Shown here: positions 8,608 through 17,691 of the stretch, in pieces
Layout: each line of letters opens with the position of its first letter
Position numbering within the stretch: the stretch's first letter is position 1
Assembly: GCA_002796125.1 (NCBI GenBank)
Contig: PCWA01000051.1
Coordinates: forward strand, 1-32,497
DNA from: Candidatus Ghiorseimicrobium undicola
GTDB taxonomy: Bacteria > Omnitrophota > Gorgyraeia > Ghiorseimicrobiales > Ghiorseimicrobiaceae
Direction of reading: 5' to 3'
DNA length: 32,497 nucleotides
The notes under the pieces: model-generated
The model's input: only the letters and a program-made list of their open reading frames with translations
Databases searched by the model: none
What the model was told of the DNA's origin: nothing
Program-made: the position numbers and the translations under genes

Positions 8608-9466
8608 AAATAGGGCTTTGTTGATAAAAAGAGTTTTTCTCTGCATTTTGTTCCTGAATTGGTTTGTTTCTTTGGCCAAGCTTATTTTTGGCTATAAGAT
8701 TAAAAGCAATTCTATGGTTGCCGACGGCTTTCATTCCCTTTCAGATGGCGCTTCCAATATAATCGGCTTATTCGGAATTTGGTTTGCTTCCCGCCCCAAA
8801 GATGAGTCTCACCCCTACGGCCATAAGAAATATGAAACTTTCGCTTCCATCGGCATAGCCTTTTTGTTATTTCTTGTTTCCATAGGCATAATACACGAAA
8901 GTATGGGGCGTTTTAATAATCCTGTTGCTATGGGAAGTACTTTTTTAGGGCTGGTAGTTATTTTTATCACTCTTGGCATAAATATTTCGGTGATGCTTTA
9001 TGAATACAGGCTTGGCAGGAAGCTTAACAGTGATATATTAATAGCCGATTCTATGCATACCCGGGCTGATATTCTTACCTCATGTTCGGTTATTTTTGCT
9101 CTCATTGCCGTAAAATTAGGTTGGTATGCATTAGACCCGATAATAGCCATGTTTATCGCCGTATTTATTTTATATTCGGCTTTTGAAATTATAAAAGACA
9201 GCTCGCTTGTTTTATGCGATAGGGCGGTATTGGATAGCAAAAAAATAGAATCCCTGGTGATGGCCATAGAGGGAGTCAGGAGCGTGCATAAAATCAGGAC
9301 GCGCGGAAGGTGCGATGATATACACGTAGATTTACATGTTTTAGTCAATAAAGATACGCGCATGGATGCGGCGCATAAATTAAGCGGCATAATAGAAGAA
9401 GAAATTGAGAAGAATGTTGAAGGCGTGTCAGACGTAGTTGTACATATGGAGCCGTATGACACATAG
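8597..9466 (+). CDS. cation diffusion facilitator (CDF) family transporter
   Basis: 289 aa; NSMVADGFHSLSDGASN, HPYGHKKYETFAS, ADSMHTRADILTS and a C-terminal ferredoxin-like cytoplasmic domain. Overlaps the upstream REC gene by 11 nt. Confidence 0.94.
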   Translation: MKHENRALLIKRVFLCILFLNWFVSLAKLIFGYKIKSNSMVADGFHSLSDGASNIIGLFGIWFASRPKDESHPYGHKKYETFASIGIAFLLFLVSIGIIHESMGRFNNPVAMGSTFLGLVVIFITLGINISVMLYEYRLGRKLNSDILIADSMHTRADILTSCSVIFALIAVKLGWYALDPIIAMFIAVFILYSAFEIIKDSSLVLCDRAVLDSKKIESLVMAIEGVRSVHKIRTRGRCDDIHVDLHVLVNKDTRMDAAHKLSGIIEEEIEKNVEGVSDVVVHMEPYDT

Positions 9467-9577
9467 GCACGCAGGCGCCGCATGCCGCACAGGCGGCTAA
9501 AGCGTAAAAAGAGTAAAAATGTTTTGCTTTTTCAAGTTTTTGTGTTATTTTAACTAAGAAAGCAATATTTAAATAAT

Positions 9578-10111
9578 ATGGAAGATAAAAACAAGATAAC
9601 AAAAATGGCCAGTGCCCAGAACGATGCTTCAAATACGGCATCAAGCATTGATTTTTATGAAGATGAAAACCGGCCGCGGGAACGGCGGATAAAATTTGTA
9701 ACTTTTTCGCTTGGTAAAGAATGGTATGGTATCGAGATTTCAAAGGTAAAAGATGTATCAATGCTTGCGGAAGTTGTGCGCCTGCCATGTGTTGCTGATT
9801 ATATATCGGGAATAGTAAATTTACGAGGCAATATTATTTCGGTTACGGATTTACGGAAATTACTTGGCCTGTCTCATGCGGCACTTACGAAAAATAGCCG
9901 CCTTTTGGTTATTAATTCGAGGGAGATAGAAACAGGCATTATCGTTGAAGATACGCCGAAAGTAGTAGATGTGGAATTAAGCAAGATTGATCCTCCGCTG
10001 GAAATATTTGATCAGGAACGCGCCGAATATATTGTAGGCGTATGTAAACTTGAGGATATATTTTTTGCGATTCTTAATGTGGAGAAAATTTTATCTGTAA
10101 GAAACAGGTAG
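9578..10111 (+). CDS. cheW: CheW-like chemotaxis coupling protein
   Basis: 177 aa; FVTFSLGKEWYGIEISKVKDV, CVADYISGIVNLRGNIISVTDLRKLLGL. Confidence 0.92.
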   Translation: MEDKNKITKMASAQNDASNTASSIDFYEDENRPRERRIKFVTFSLGKEWYGIEISKVKDVSMLAEVVRLPCVADYISGIVNLRGNIISVTDLRKLLGLSHAALTKNSRLLVINSREIETGIIVEDTPKVVDVELSKIDPPLEIFDQERAEYIVGVCKLEDIFFAILNVEKILSVRNR

Positions 10112-10185
10112 GTGGCTGATTCCCGCTATGGCGGGATTTAATAAGGAGAGTGGAGATATATTGACTGTTAACATGGGAGGGAAAA

Positions 10186-10425
10186 ATGGCTTTACCAAAA
10201 GGAAAAGGGTTTTGGGAAGGGAAAACCGCTTGCTGGGAAGTTAGGGGTTGTGAAGTTAAGCCGGGAGGGGCGCCAAGTTGCCCGGCCTATAAAAGGCAAG
10301 AGCAGCCTTGCTGGGTTATAAAAGGTACTATCTGCAAGGGCGAGTCTGGCATGGATGTCAGTGTTTGCAAAATCTGTAAGGTTTATAAAGAATACGGCAA
10401 GGGCGAAGATATTAAGGTTAGCTAG
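10186..10425 (+). CDS. two-CW domain protein (small 7-Cys protein)
   Basis: 79 aa; CWEVRGC...SCPAYKRQEQPCWVIKGTICKG...VCKIC. Same Cys pattern as the protein at 20874. Confidence 0.85.
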   Translation: MALPKGKGFWEGKTACWEVRGCEVKPGGAPSCPAYKRQEQPCWVIKGTICKGESGMDVSVCKICKVYKEYGKGEDIKVS

Positions 10426-10581
10426 TAGGCCTATTTTTGTAAACCGCGGTAATTATAATAACAGTCCGACTATCCCCGGGATTTAGCCCGCGGAGCTTCA
10501 TTTCGTACTTGTTAATAAGCTATTTAAGGAAGAGGTGTCTTATGCCAGAGGTTTTATTTTGTATTTTCCGGGGAGGATAAA

Positions 10582-11751
10582 ATGAGCATAAAGTACAAAC
10601 TGCTTTTACCTGTCGCGATATTAATTGCTTTGCTGGTGGCCATAGTTGTTTGGCTGGTTAAGTTCCAGATGGATCCTCTGCAGGAGATATTGTATATTGT
10701 ATTATTCCTGGCATTCAGTTTATTGTCCATCGGTTATGTCGTATTTAGAGCGCTTTCTCCTTTAAATACGATAACCAGCGTAGCCAGAGGTATAACTTAC
10801 GGTAATTACGACCTGATATTAGATATAAAATCAAATGATGAATTTGGCAGGTTTGCTAAAAGTTTTAATGAGGCGGTGGATATTTTGCACCAGATGATTA
10901 TAGAAAAGAGAATGGAAGAGGGTGCCGCGGTTAAGCGGATAAACCTTATAGAAAATTTAATGCAAGAGATACGTAACGCGACTTTAGAGCTTACTTCCTG
11001 TGCCACGCAAATGATGGCTACTACCGAACAACAGGCATCCGGCGCCTCGGAGCAGTCTTCCGCTGTAACCGAAACATCGGCTACCATGGAAGAGCTTTCG
11101 CGTACGGCATCTGCCATAGCTGAGAACGCCTATAATGTAACGCGCGCGGCAGAACGCACGCTTATAGAAATGAAAGAAGTGAACGCTAAGGTATCCGACG
11201 CGACAAAAAAAATCCTTGCTTTAGGCGAGAAATCACAGACAATAGGTAAGATTATCGCCATGATAGACGATTTGTCTTCCCAGACAAACCTCCTGGCATT
11301 AAACGCGGCAATAGAGGCGGCGCGCGCTGGTGAAGCTGGACGCGGTTTCGCGGTTGTGGCAAGCGAGATACGAAAATTAGCCGAGCGTTCCGTGGAATCC
11401 ACCGAAGAAATAAGGCAGTTAATTAATGAAATCCAGGCGGGGACAAATAGCGTGGTAATCGGCATAGAAGATTCCACAAAGGGCGTGTCCGAAGGTTTAA
11501 GCATGGTAGAAGATACGGCAAAACTTGCCAAAGAAATATCTTTAGCCACCCAGCAGCAGAAGAGCGCTTCCAGCCAAGTCTCGGAGGCAATGAAAAACGT
11601 AGATACTGTTACCAAACAAATTGCCGTCTCGGCCAAGCAGTCTGTTACAAGCGCGACAAAGCTGGGAAGTTTAGCTGGTAACCTTAAAAAAGCCGTGAAT
11701 AAATTCAGGTCAGATATGGGCGGTGCCAATACTGAAACGGCTGATGAATAA
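10582..11751 (+). CDS. methyl-accepting chemotaxis protein with two TM helices, HAMP and no evident extracytoplasmic sensor domain
   Basis: 389 aa; conserved hairpin tip [50 protein letters not shown]. Confidence 0.95.
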   Translation: MSIKYKLLLPVAILIALLVAIVVWLVKFQMDPLQEILYIVLFLAFSLLSIGYVVFRALSPLNTITSVARGITYGNYDLILDIKSNDEFGRFAKSFNEAVDILHQMIIEKRMEEGAAVKRINLIENLMQEIRNATLELTSCATQMMATTEQQASGASEQSSAVTETSATMEELSRTASAIAENAYNVTRAAERTLIEMKEVNAKVSDATKKILALGEKSQTIGKIIAMIDDLSSQTNLLALNAAIEAARAGEAGRGFAVVASEIRKLAERSVESTEEIRQLINEIQAGTNSVVIGIEDSTKGVSEGLSMVEDTAKLAKEISLATQQQKSASSQVSEAMKNVDTVTKQIAVSAKQSVTSATKLGSLAGNLKKAVNKFRSDMGGANTETADE

Positions 11752-11763
11752 AGGATTGTAATA

Positions 11764-14127
11764 ATGACTGCCAAATTTAATCGTTCCGAGTTTATCGCGA
11801 CCTTTAAGGCGGAAGTAGATGAACATATCGGTAAATTAAGTAAAGGTCTGGTTAAGTTAGAGAAAAATCCCAACGATGAAGATATAGTAAAGGAATTGTT
11901 TCGCATTGCCCATACCTTAAAAGGTGTGGCGCGCATGATGGGATTTTTTGAGATACAAGAGATAGCCCACCGCATGGAGGATATTTTTGGCGCCGTAACC
12001 GATAAAAAAATAAAATTTAATCCTTCCGCGGCGGATAAATTATTCTCTGCCCTAGACGCGGTAAAGAGTATTTTAAATAGTATCATAAAAGATGCCAAGA
12101 TAGAAATAGATGTGGCTTCTGTCTGCAGTTCACTGGAACTTTATTTATCAAAAGATCCGGAAACGCCGCAAGCCGTCAGTCCCGAAGAAAGTAAACCGCG
12201 CAAAAAAGATAGGCTAATAAGGAAAGATGCCCAGTTAAAAGAGCCTTTATCCGAAGAATCCCTTCCCGATGCGGAAATAAAAAAAGAAGAAATCTCACCA
12301 GCCGATAAAGCCAGCCCGGATACGGTTTATTCCGTAAAAGACGATTATTCCCAAGTTTCCGGCCAGATTGAGGAGTACGTGCGTGTTCCCTTGAGCCGCA
12401 TAAATAAATTATTGAATTTATTGGGCGAGATGGTAATTAATAAGATAAAAACATCACAAAAAATAATCACCCTGAAAAAAATAACCAAACTTACAAAAGA
12501 TTCTCAAAAACGGCTCGCTAACTTTTTCGAAGAATTTAAAAATGACGAATATTTTCGGCGTGGCGAGAAATACGGCCAGGCGCTGGAATCTCTTCATCAG
12601 TCAAATGTTGATGCCGAAAAAATCAGGGAAGAGATGCTGGCGATTTTTGAAAATATTTCAAACGAAGCTTTACATATGGACCCGGTCATAGATGAGCTGC
12701 AGCAGCGCATGAAAGAAATGCGTATGCTTCCCTGTTCCAGTGTTTTTGATGAGTTTCCCCGCCTTGTGCGCGATATCGCTTATGAGCAGGCAAAAAAAGT
12801 CAACTTTATTATAGACGGAGAGGATACCGAGCTGGACAAAAAGGTTTTAGAAGGCATAAAATCACCGCTTGTGCATATTCTGCGCAATTGCGTTGATCAT
12901 GGCATTGAAACGCTTGAGCTAAGACGCTCGCTCGGTAAAAAAGAAGAGGGCGAGATTCGCCTTTCTGCTTCTCAGGAAGGCGGGCAAGTCATTATACGTA
13001 TTTATGATGACGGTAAAGGCCTGGACATGGAGAAGATCAAACAAGTGGCCTTAAAGAAGAATTTATGCTCTAATACTGAATTGTCGAGCATGAATGAAGA
13101 GCAGATTTACGGTTTTATTTTCAGGAGCGGATTTTCCACCTCTCCGATTATTACCGATATATCGGGCAGGGGTATAGGGCTGGATGTGGTTAAAAGCCAG
13201 ATAGATCAGCTCAAGGGCAAGGTGCACGTTGAGTCAGAAAAAGGCAAGGGGACCCTGATCACCCTGGAACTTCCGCTTACTATCGCCATAATCGATGTAT
13301 TACTGGTGAAGGTTTTCGGGCAGACTTTCGCCTTTCCCGTTTTGTCTATAGAAGAATCATTGGAAGTAGAACGTTCAAGTATTTCCACGATAGAAAACAA
13401 GATGGCGGTACAAATAAGAGGGCATGCGGTTGCCTTGGCAAAACTATCCGATGTTTTGGGGTTGTCTTCCGCGGTTGATGAAGACGCAAAGGAAAAAAAA
13501 GATGAAAAATTTCCGGTAGTTGTCGCTACTTCGCTTGAGAAGAGAGTAGGATTCATAGTTGATGATATTATCGGAGAGCAGGAGGTGTTTATAAAGAGCC
13601 TGGGCGCTCACCTTGGCAAGGTAAAAAATATATCCGGCGCGACCATATTGGGCACAGGAGATGTTATTGTAATCCTTGATATCGCCGACCTTATCGCTTC
13701 CAGCCGGCTGACGCATCCCGCGCTTTCACCGGCGCGCCTGGCCACGAAAGAAGAAAAAAGCAGAAAGAAAATTTTAGTGGTGGAGGATTCTTTGACTACC
13801 CGTGAACTTGAGCGTAACATGCTTCAATCGCACGGCTATTCTGTCGATGTCGCCATAGACGGGCTTGAAGGATTGGATAAGCTGGCACAGTCTAAATATG
13901 ATTTAATAGTCTGCGATGTGCAGATGCCAAGGATGGATGGATTTCAGTTTTGCGGCGCGCTAAGAAAAAATGAGCAATATAAAGAAATACCTTTAATATT
14001 TGTCACGGCACTGGCCAAAGAAGAAGATAAAAGGCGCGGCATCGATGTGGGGGCGCAGGCGTATATAGTAAAGACAGCCTTTGACCAGGCCAATCTTCTG
14101 GATGCGATAGAGCGTTTGATAGGGTGA
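11764..14127 (+). CDS. cheA: CheA-type chemotaxis histidine kinase with C-terminal REC domain
   Basis: 787 aa; Hpt box IAHTLKGVARMMGF, HATPase NCVDHGIE / DDGKGLD / GRGIGLDVV, CheW-like domain, C-terminal REC KILVVEDSLTTRE...VCDVQMPRMDG. Confidence 0.96.
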   Translation: MTAKFNRSEFIATFKAEVDEHIGKLSKGLVKLEKNPNDEDIVKELFRIAHTLKGVARMMGFFEIQEIAHRMEDIFGAVTDKKIKFNPSAADKLFSALDAVKSILNSIIKDAKIEIDVASVCSSLELYLSKDPETPQAVSPEESKPRKKDRLIRKDAQLKEPLSEESLPDAEIKKEEISPADKASPDTVYSVKDDYSQVSGQIEEYVRVPLSRINKLLNLLGEMVINKIKTSQKIITLKKITKLTKDSQKRLANFFEEFKNDEYFRRGEKYGQALESLHQSNVDAEKIREEMLAIFENISNEALHMDPVIDELQQRMKEMRMLPCSSVFDEFPRLVRDIAYEQAKKVNFIIDGEDTELDKKVLEGIKSPLVHILRNCVDHGIETLELRRSLGKKEEGEIRLSASQEGGQVIIRIYDDGKGLDMEKIKQVALKKNLCSNTELSSMNEEQIYGFIFRSGFSTSPIITDISGRGIGLDVVKSQIDQLKGKVHVESEKGKGTLITLELPLTIAIIDVLLVKVFGQTFAFPVLSIEESLEVERSSISTIENKMAVQIRGHAVALAKLSDVLGLSSAVDEDAKEKKDEKFPVVVATSLEKRVGFIVDDIIGEQEVFIKSLGAHLGKVKNISGATILGTGDVIVILDIADLIASSRLTHPALSPARLATKEEKSRKKILVVEDSLTTRELERNMLQSHGYSVDVAIDGLEGLDKLAQSKYDLIVCDVQMPRMDGFQFCGALRKNEQYKEIPLIFVTALAKEEDKRRGIDVGAQAYIVKTAFDQANLLDAIERLIG

Positions 14128-14220
14128 AATATTTCGGGAAAAATTAATTTTATATTTTTGGTTCTCAATTCAGCTTTACATTTTAATGTTTAATCTTAAA
14201 TTCTAATTGGGGGGTGTTGA

Positions 14221-15495
14221 ATGTCAGTTGGCAAAAAATTATTGTTTGCTTCGACGGGGGTGTTTATCTTAAGCGCTTTACTGATCTCCGCGGCATGTTT
14301 ATTGAGCATTAATATATTTTTTAAGCTTCCAATTATTTTATTTGTGGTTTTGCTGGCCATATTATTTATATATAAAATAATCAAAAAAATATTAAAGCCG
14401 CTGGACATAATTCTGACGACATCAAGAGGATTAAGCATGGGTAATTATGATTTGATATTAGACATAAAATCAAACGATGAATTTGGAAAATTTGCCGAAA
14501 GTTTTAATAAAACCGTAGAGATTATGCACCATATGATTATAGAAAAAAGAATGGAAGAAGGCGCGGCCGTAACAGCCAAGAAAGAGCTGGAGGCAGGTAT
14601 TCAGAAACTCGTAGATTTTTCCGTTATCGCCTCTTCTAAAAATGACCTCACACAGCAGGCAGACATGGACATCGTTTCTGTTCTGAAGCCATTGGCCGAA
14701 TCATTTAACGATATGGTTAATAGTTTACGGCAGTTGATTTCTCATGTGTACGAAGCCGGCCTTGAACTAAGCAAAGAAACTTTGCAGATACGCTCGTCTA
14801 CGGAAGAACAGAGCGTAGGTTTGACAGAACAATCTTCCGCCGTAACCGAGACATCCGCTACCATGGAAGAGCTTTCGCGCACGGCATCTTCCATAGCTGA
14901 GAATGCCTATAATGTAACGCGTTCAGCCGAGCGCACGCTTATAGAGATGAAAGAAGTCAATACCCGGGTATCTGATGCGACCAAGAAAATCCTTGCTTTG
15001 GGCGAGAAATCACAGACTATAGGGAAGATAACCGCGATGATAGATGATTTATCTTCTCAGACGAACCTTCTGGCGTTAAACGCGGCAATAGAGGCGGCGC
15101 GCGCCGGTGAGGCGGGCCGCGGTTTCGCGGTTGTGGCAAACGAGATTAGAAGGCTGGCTGAACGTTCTGTTGAATCAACGGAAGAAATACGCCAGCTTAT
15201 AGCGGAGATTCAAGCGGATACGAATAACGTGGTAATAGGCATAGAAGATTCCACGCGCGGGGTGTCCGAAGGGCTGAATATGGTGGCTGATACTGCCAAG
15301 CTTGCCAAAGAAATATCTTTAGCCACCCAGCAGCAAAAGAGCGCTTCCGGGCAGGTAGCGGAAGCGATGAAGAATGTCGATACGGTAACAAAACAATTTG
15401 CTTCCGCGGCCAGGCAGATAGCCAATAGTTCTCTTCAATTGAGTAAATTGGCCGAAGATTTCAAGCGGGCAATTAGTAAATTTAAACTAAGCTAA
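14221..15495 (+). CDS. methyl-accepting chemotaxis protein (paralogue of 10582 gene, with extra coiled linker)
   Basis: 424 aa; HAMP and signalling domain nearly identical to the first MCP; extra [42 protein letters not shown] segment. Confidence 0.95.
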   Translation: MSVGKKLLFASTGVFILSALLISAACLLSINIFFKLPIILFVVLLAILFIYKIIKKILKPLDIILTTSRGLSMGNYDLILDIKSNDEFGKFAESFNKTVEIMHHMIIEKRMEEGAAVTAKKELEAGIQKLVDFSVIASSKNDLTQQADMDIVSVLKPLAESFNDMVNSLRQLISHVYEAGLELSKETLQIRSSTEEQSVGLTEQSSAVTETSATMEELSRTASSIAENAYNVTRSAERTLIEMKEVNTRVSDATKKILALGEKSQTIGKITAMIDDLSSQTNLLALNAAIEAARAGEAGRGFAVVANEIRRLAERSVESTEEIRQLIAEIQADTNNVVIGIEDSTRGVSEGLNMVADTAKLAKEISLATQQQKSASGQVAEAMKNVDTVTKQFASAARQIANSSLQLSKLAEDFKRAISKFKLS

Positions 15496-15533
15496 ATATG
15501 GGCGATATATAAATTGAAGGAAGGATTCAAAAT

Positions 15534-16580
15534 TTGATTAAGGTTCTTATAGTAGAAGATTCTCCTCTGATATCAAAAATCCTTACCAAGATTTTAGAGT
15601 CTGATCATGAGTTGCGGGTAGTAGGGGTCGCCCAAACCGGTAGAGAGGGCCTTCGCCTGGCAACAGAGTTAAGCCCGGATATCATAACCATGGATATCGT
15701 AATGCCGGATATGGACGGCGTGGAGGCGACAAAGCAGATTATGGCATATAAGCCTACCCCTATACTTATGCTTACTTCTTCCCATCAGCGTAAAAAAGAC
15801 GAGGTATTTAGGGCTATATCTTTCGGGGCATTGGATGTGATTGAAAAGACAAGTTTTGAACAGATGCTGGTAGAGGATAATTCAAAGAACAACTTAATAA
15901 AAAAGATAAAGTTTTTAGCCAATATTAAAGTAATTAAACATCCTTTGGCTAAGCTGCAGCAGAGCCTGGTATCTTCGGACTCGATCCATCTTGTGGCTGA
16001 GACAAAAAAATCAAAAAGAGATCTGGAATTTAAGGGCGTGATAGCCATTGCCGCCTCTACCGGCGGCCCGCAGGCACTGGCAGCAATCCTTAATAAGCTT
16101 CCCGTAGATTTCCCCTGGGCAATTTTGATAGTTCAGCATATCGCCCGCGGCTTTACGCATGGATTAGTAGAATGGTTGTCTAAGATTTCCGCTTTTAAGA
16201 TAAAGATTGCCGAAGATAATGAAGAAATTACCAAATGCATGGCTTATGTCGCCCCAAGCGGATTACATATGCGAGTTGCTGAAGGCGGGATAATCAGGCT
16301 TGGAGATGACCCTCCTTACCGAAATTTTAAACCGTCTGCCGACATATTATTTAGTTCGATAGCTAAGGTTTATAATGAGCAAGGCATAGGCATCATACTT
16401 ACCGGGATGGGCAGAGACGGCGCGGATGGAATAGGTGAAATTAAAAAATCAGGCGGCAGGACTATTGCCCAGGATGAGAAAACATCGGTAATCTTCGGCA
16501 TGCCCAAAGAAGCGATAGAACGCGGCGCGATAGATAAGGTTTTATCTATAGATAAGATAGCCGAGGACCTCCTAAAATAA
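15534..16580 (+). CDS. cheB: CheB protein-glutamate methylesterase
   Basis: 348 aa; REC (VEDSPLISKIL, ITMDIVMPDMDGVEATK) plus methylesterase motifs IAASTGGPQAL, IVQHIARGFT, LTGMGRDGADG. Confidence 0.97.
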   Translation: MIKVLIVEDSPLISKILTKILESDHELRVVGVAQTGREGLRLATELSPDIITMDIVMPDMDGVEATKQIMAYKPTPILMLTSSHQRKKDEVFRAISFGALDVIEKTSFEQMLVEDNSKNNLIKKIKFLANIKVIKHPLAKLQQSLVSSDSIHLVAETKKSKRDLEFKGVIAIAASTGGPQALAAILNKLPVDFPWAILIVQHIARGFTHGLVEWLSKISAFKIKIAEDNEEITKCMAYVAPSGLHMRVAEGGIIRLGDDPPYRNFKPSADILFSSIAKVYNEQGIGIILTGMGRDGADGIGEIKKSGGRTIAQDEKTSVIFGMPKEAIERGAIDKVLSIDKIAEDLLK

Positions 16581-16582
16581 TT

Positions 16583-16713
16583 AGCAGCCCAAAAAACGCG
16601 GGCTGAAAAACAGAAATGCCAAATCTTAAGCGCTGGAAAGATTTCTCGCAGAATACCGCTCGAAATCTTTCTCAGCAAGATTCGGCATAGCAGCCCAAAA
16701 AGCGTGGGCTGCT
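16583..16713. repeat. nested inverted-repeat element between cheB and cheW
   Basis: agcagcccaaaaaacgcgggctg...agcagcccaaaaagcgtgggctgct flanking ATGCCAAATCTT/AAGATTCGGCAT and GCTGGAAAGATTTC/GAAATCTTTCTCAGC. The whole segment is close to self-complementary. Confidence 0.85.
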
Positions 16714-16723
16714 AGGAGTAATA

Positions 16724-17215
16724 ATGCACGAACATCAGAACAATAAAGAGGCGGTTAATATTGTTATATTCACATTGGCAGGTGATTACTTTGCCGTTGA
16801 TGTAAAAAATATCCGGGAAATTTTGATGTTTCGCGAAATTTCGCCTATACCTAAAACGCCTTCTTTTATAGAAGGCGTTATAAACCTGAGAGGCCATATT
16901 ATAGGCATTGTGGACTTAAGAAAATACTTTGATTTAAAAGTTTCCCCCACAGATAAGGATACGCGTATTATGATAGTGCGCCTAAAAGATGCCTTGCTGG
17001 GCCTTATCGTCGATAGTGTTATTGAGGTAGTAAGCCTAACCCGGGAGGCCATAGAAAGCGCTCCGGCGGTGGTAAGTTCGCAGATAGATAATAACCTTGT
17101 TTCTTCGGTAGCTAAAATTGGCGACAATATGGTGATGATTTTAGATTTAGAGTCTGTGTTGGGAGAGGAGCAAGTAAAGCATTTGGTTGAGATTAGGAAT
17201 ACCCCACGCTTATAA
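16724..17215 (+). CDS. cheW: CheW-like chemotaxis coupling protein
   Basis: 163 aa; FTLAGDYFAVDVKNIREIL, PSFIEGVINLRGHIIGIVDLRKYF. Confidence 0.94.
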   Translation: MHEHQNNKEAVNIVIFTLAGDYFAVDVKNIREILMFREISPIPKTPSFIEGVINLRGHIIGIVDLRKYFDLKVSPTDKDTRIMIVRLKDALLGLIVDSVIEVVSLTREAIESAPAVVSSQIDNNLVSSVAKIGDNMVMILDLESVLGEEQVKHLVEIRNTPRL

Positions 17216-17296
17216 GGCAGCCGGCGCTTAATTGTATTGCGCCGCTGTGCCCTTGTGGGCAATTGCGTAGGTATTCACTTCTTGTGAAGGAGAATT

Positions 17297-17665
17297 TTGA
17301 TGCTTAAAATATTGATTGTAGATGACAGCCCCACGATAGTGCAGGTATTAAAGAATGGGCTTGAGGATAAAGGACGACAAATTATTACTTCGAATAATGG
17401 CGCGGATGCTTTAAATATCGTACGAAAAGAAAAGCCAAGCCTGGTTATCCTTGATTTAATGCTTCCTAAGCTTGATGGCTTTCATGTTTGCACCATGATT
17501 AAGAAAGACGCGAGCCTCAGCTCCACAAAAGTATTGATGCTTACCGGCAGGGCCGATAAAGAGTCCGAAGAGACTGGTCTTAAATGCGGGGCGGATAAGT
17601 TTATAACCAAAAACGTTAATCCGCAGGAAATAATAAGCGCGGCTGAAGACCTCATCCAGGCTTAA
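17297..17665 (+). CDS. CheY/PilG-like single-domain response regulator
   Basis: About 121 aa; KILIVDDSPTIVQVL, VILDLMLPKLDGFHVC, MLTGRADK. ATG at 17300 is the likely start. Confidence 0.93.
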   Translation: MMLKILIVDDSPTIVQVLKNGLEDKGRQIITSNNGADALNIVRKEKPSLVILDLMLPKLDGFHVCTMIKKDASLSSTKVLMLTGRADKESEETGLKCGADKFITKNVNPQEIISAAEDLIQA

Positions 17666-17691
17666 TTTGTTGACATCCGGAAAAATATTCA

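Noticed and set aside
8998-9788. Minus-strand ORFs overlapping the CDF gene and cheW
   Set aside because: Overlap confident + strand genes and show no family motifs.
10112-10150. TCCCGC-tatg-GCGGGA hairpin after cheW as a terminator
   Set aside because: Short 6-bp stem with only a brief T run; too weak to call a terminator inside a co-directional operon.
11130-12098. 322-aa antisense ORF across the MCP/cheA junction
   Set aside because: Lies opposite strongly supported MCP and CheA coding sequence; Ser/Ala/Ile-rich composition typical of a mirror ORF, and no recognisable motif.
12174-12350. Apparent missing domain between the CheA Hpt and kinase core
   Set aside because: A charged linker replacing the P2 domain is common in CheA homologues, especially those with C-terminal REC; not evidence of something new.
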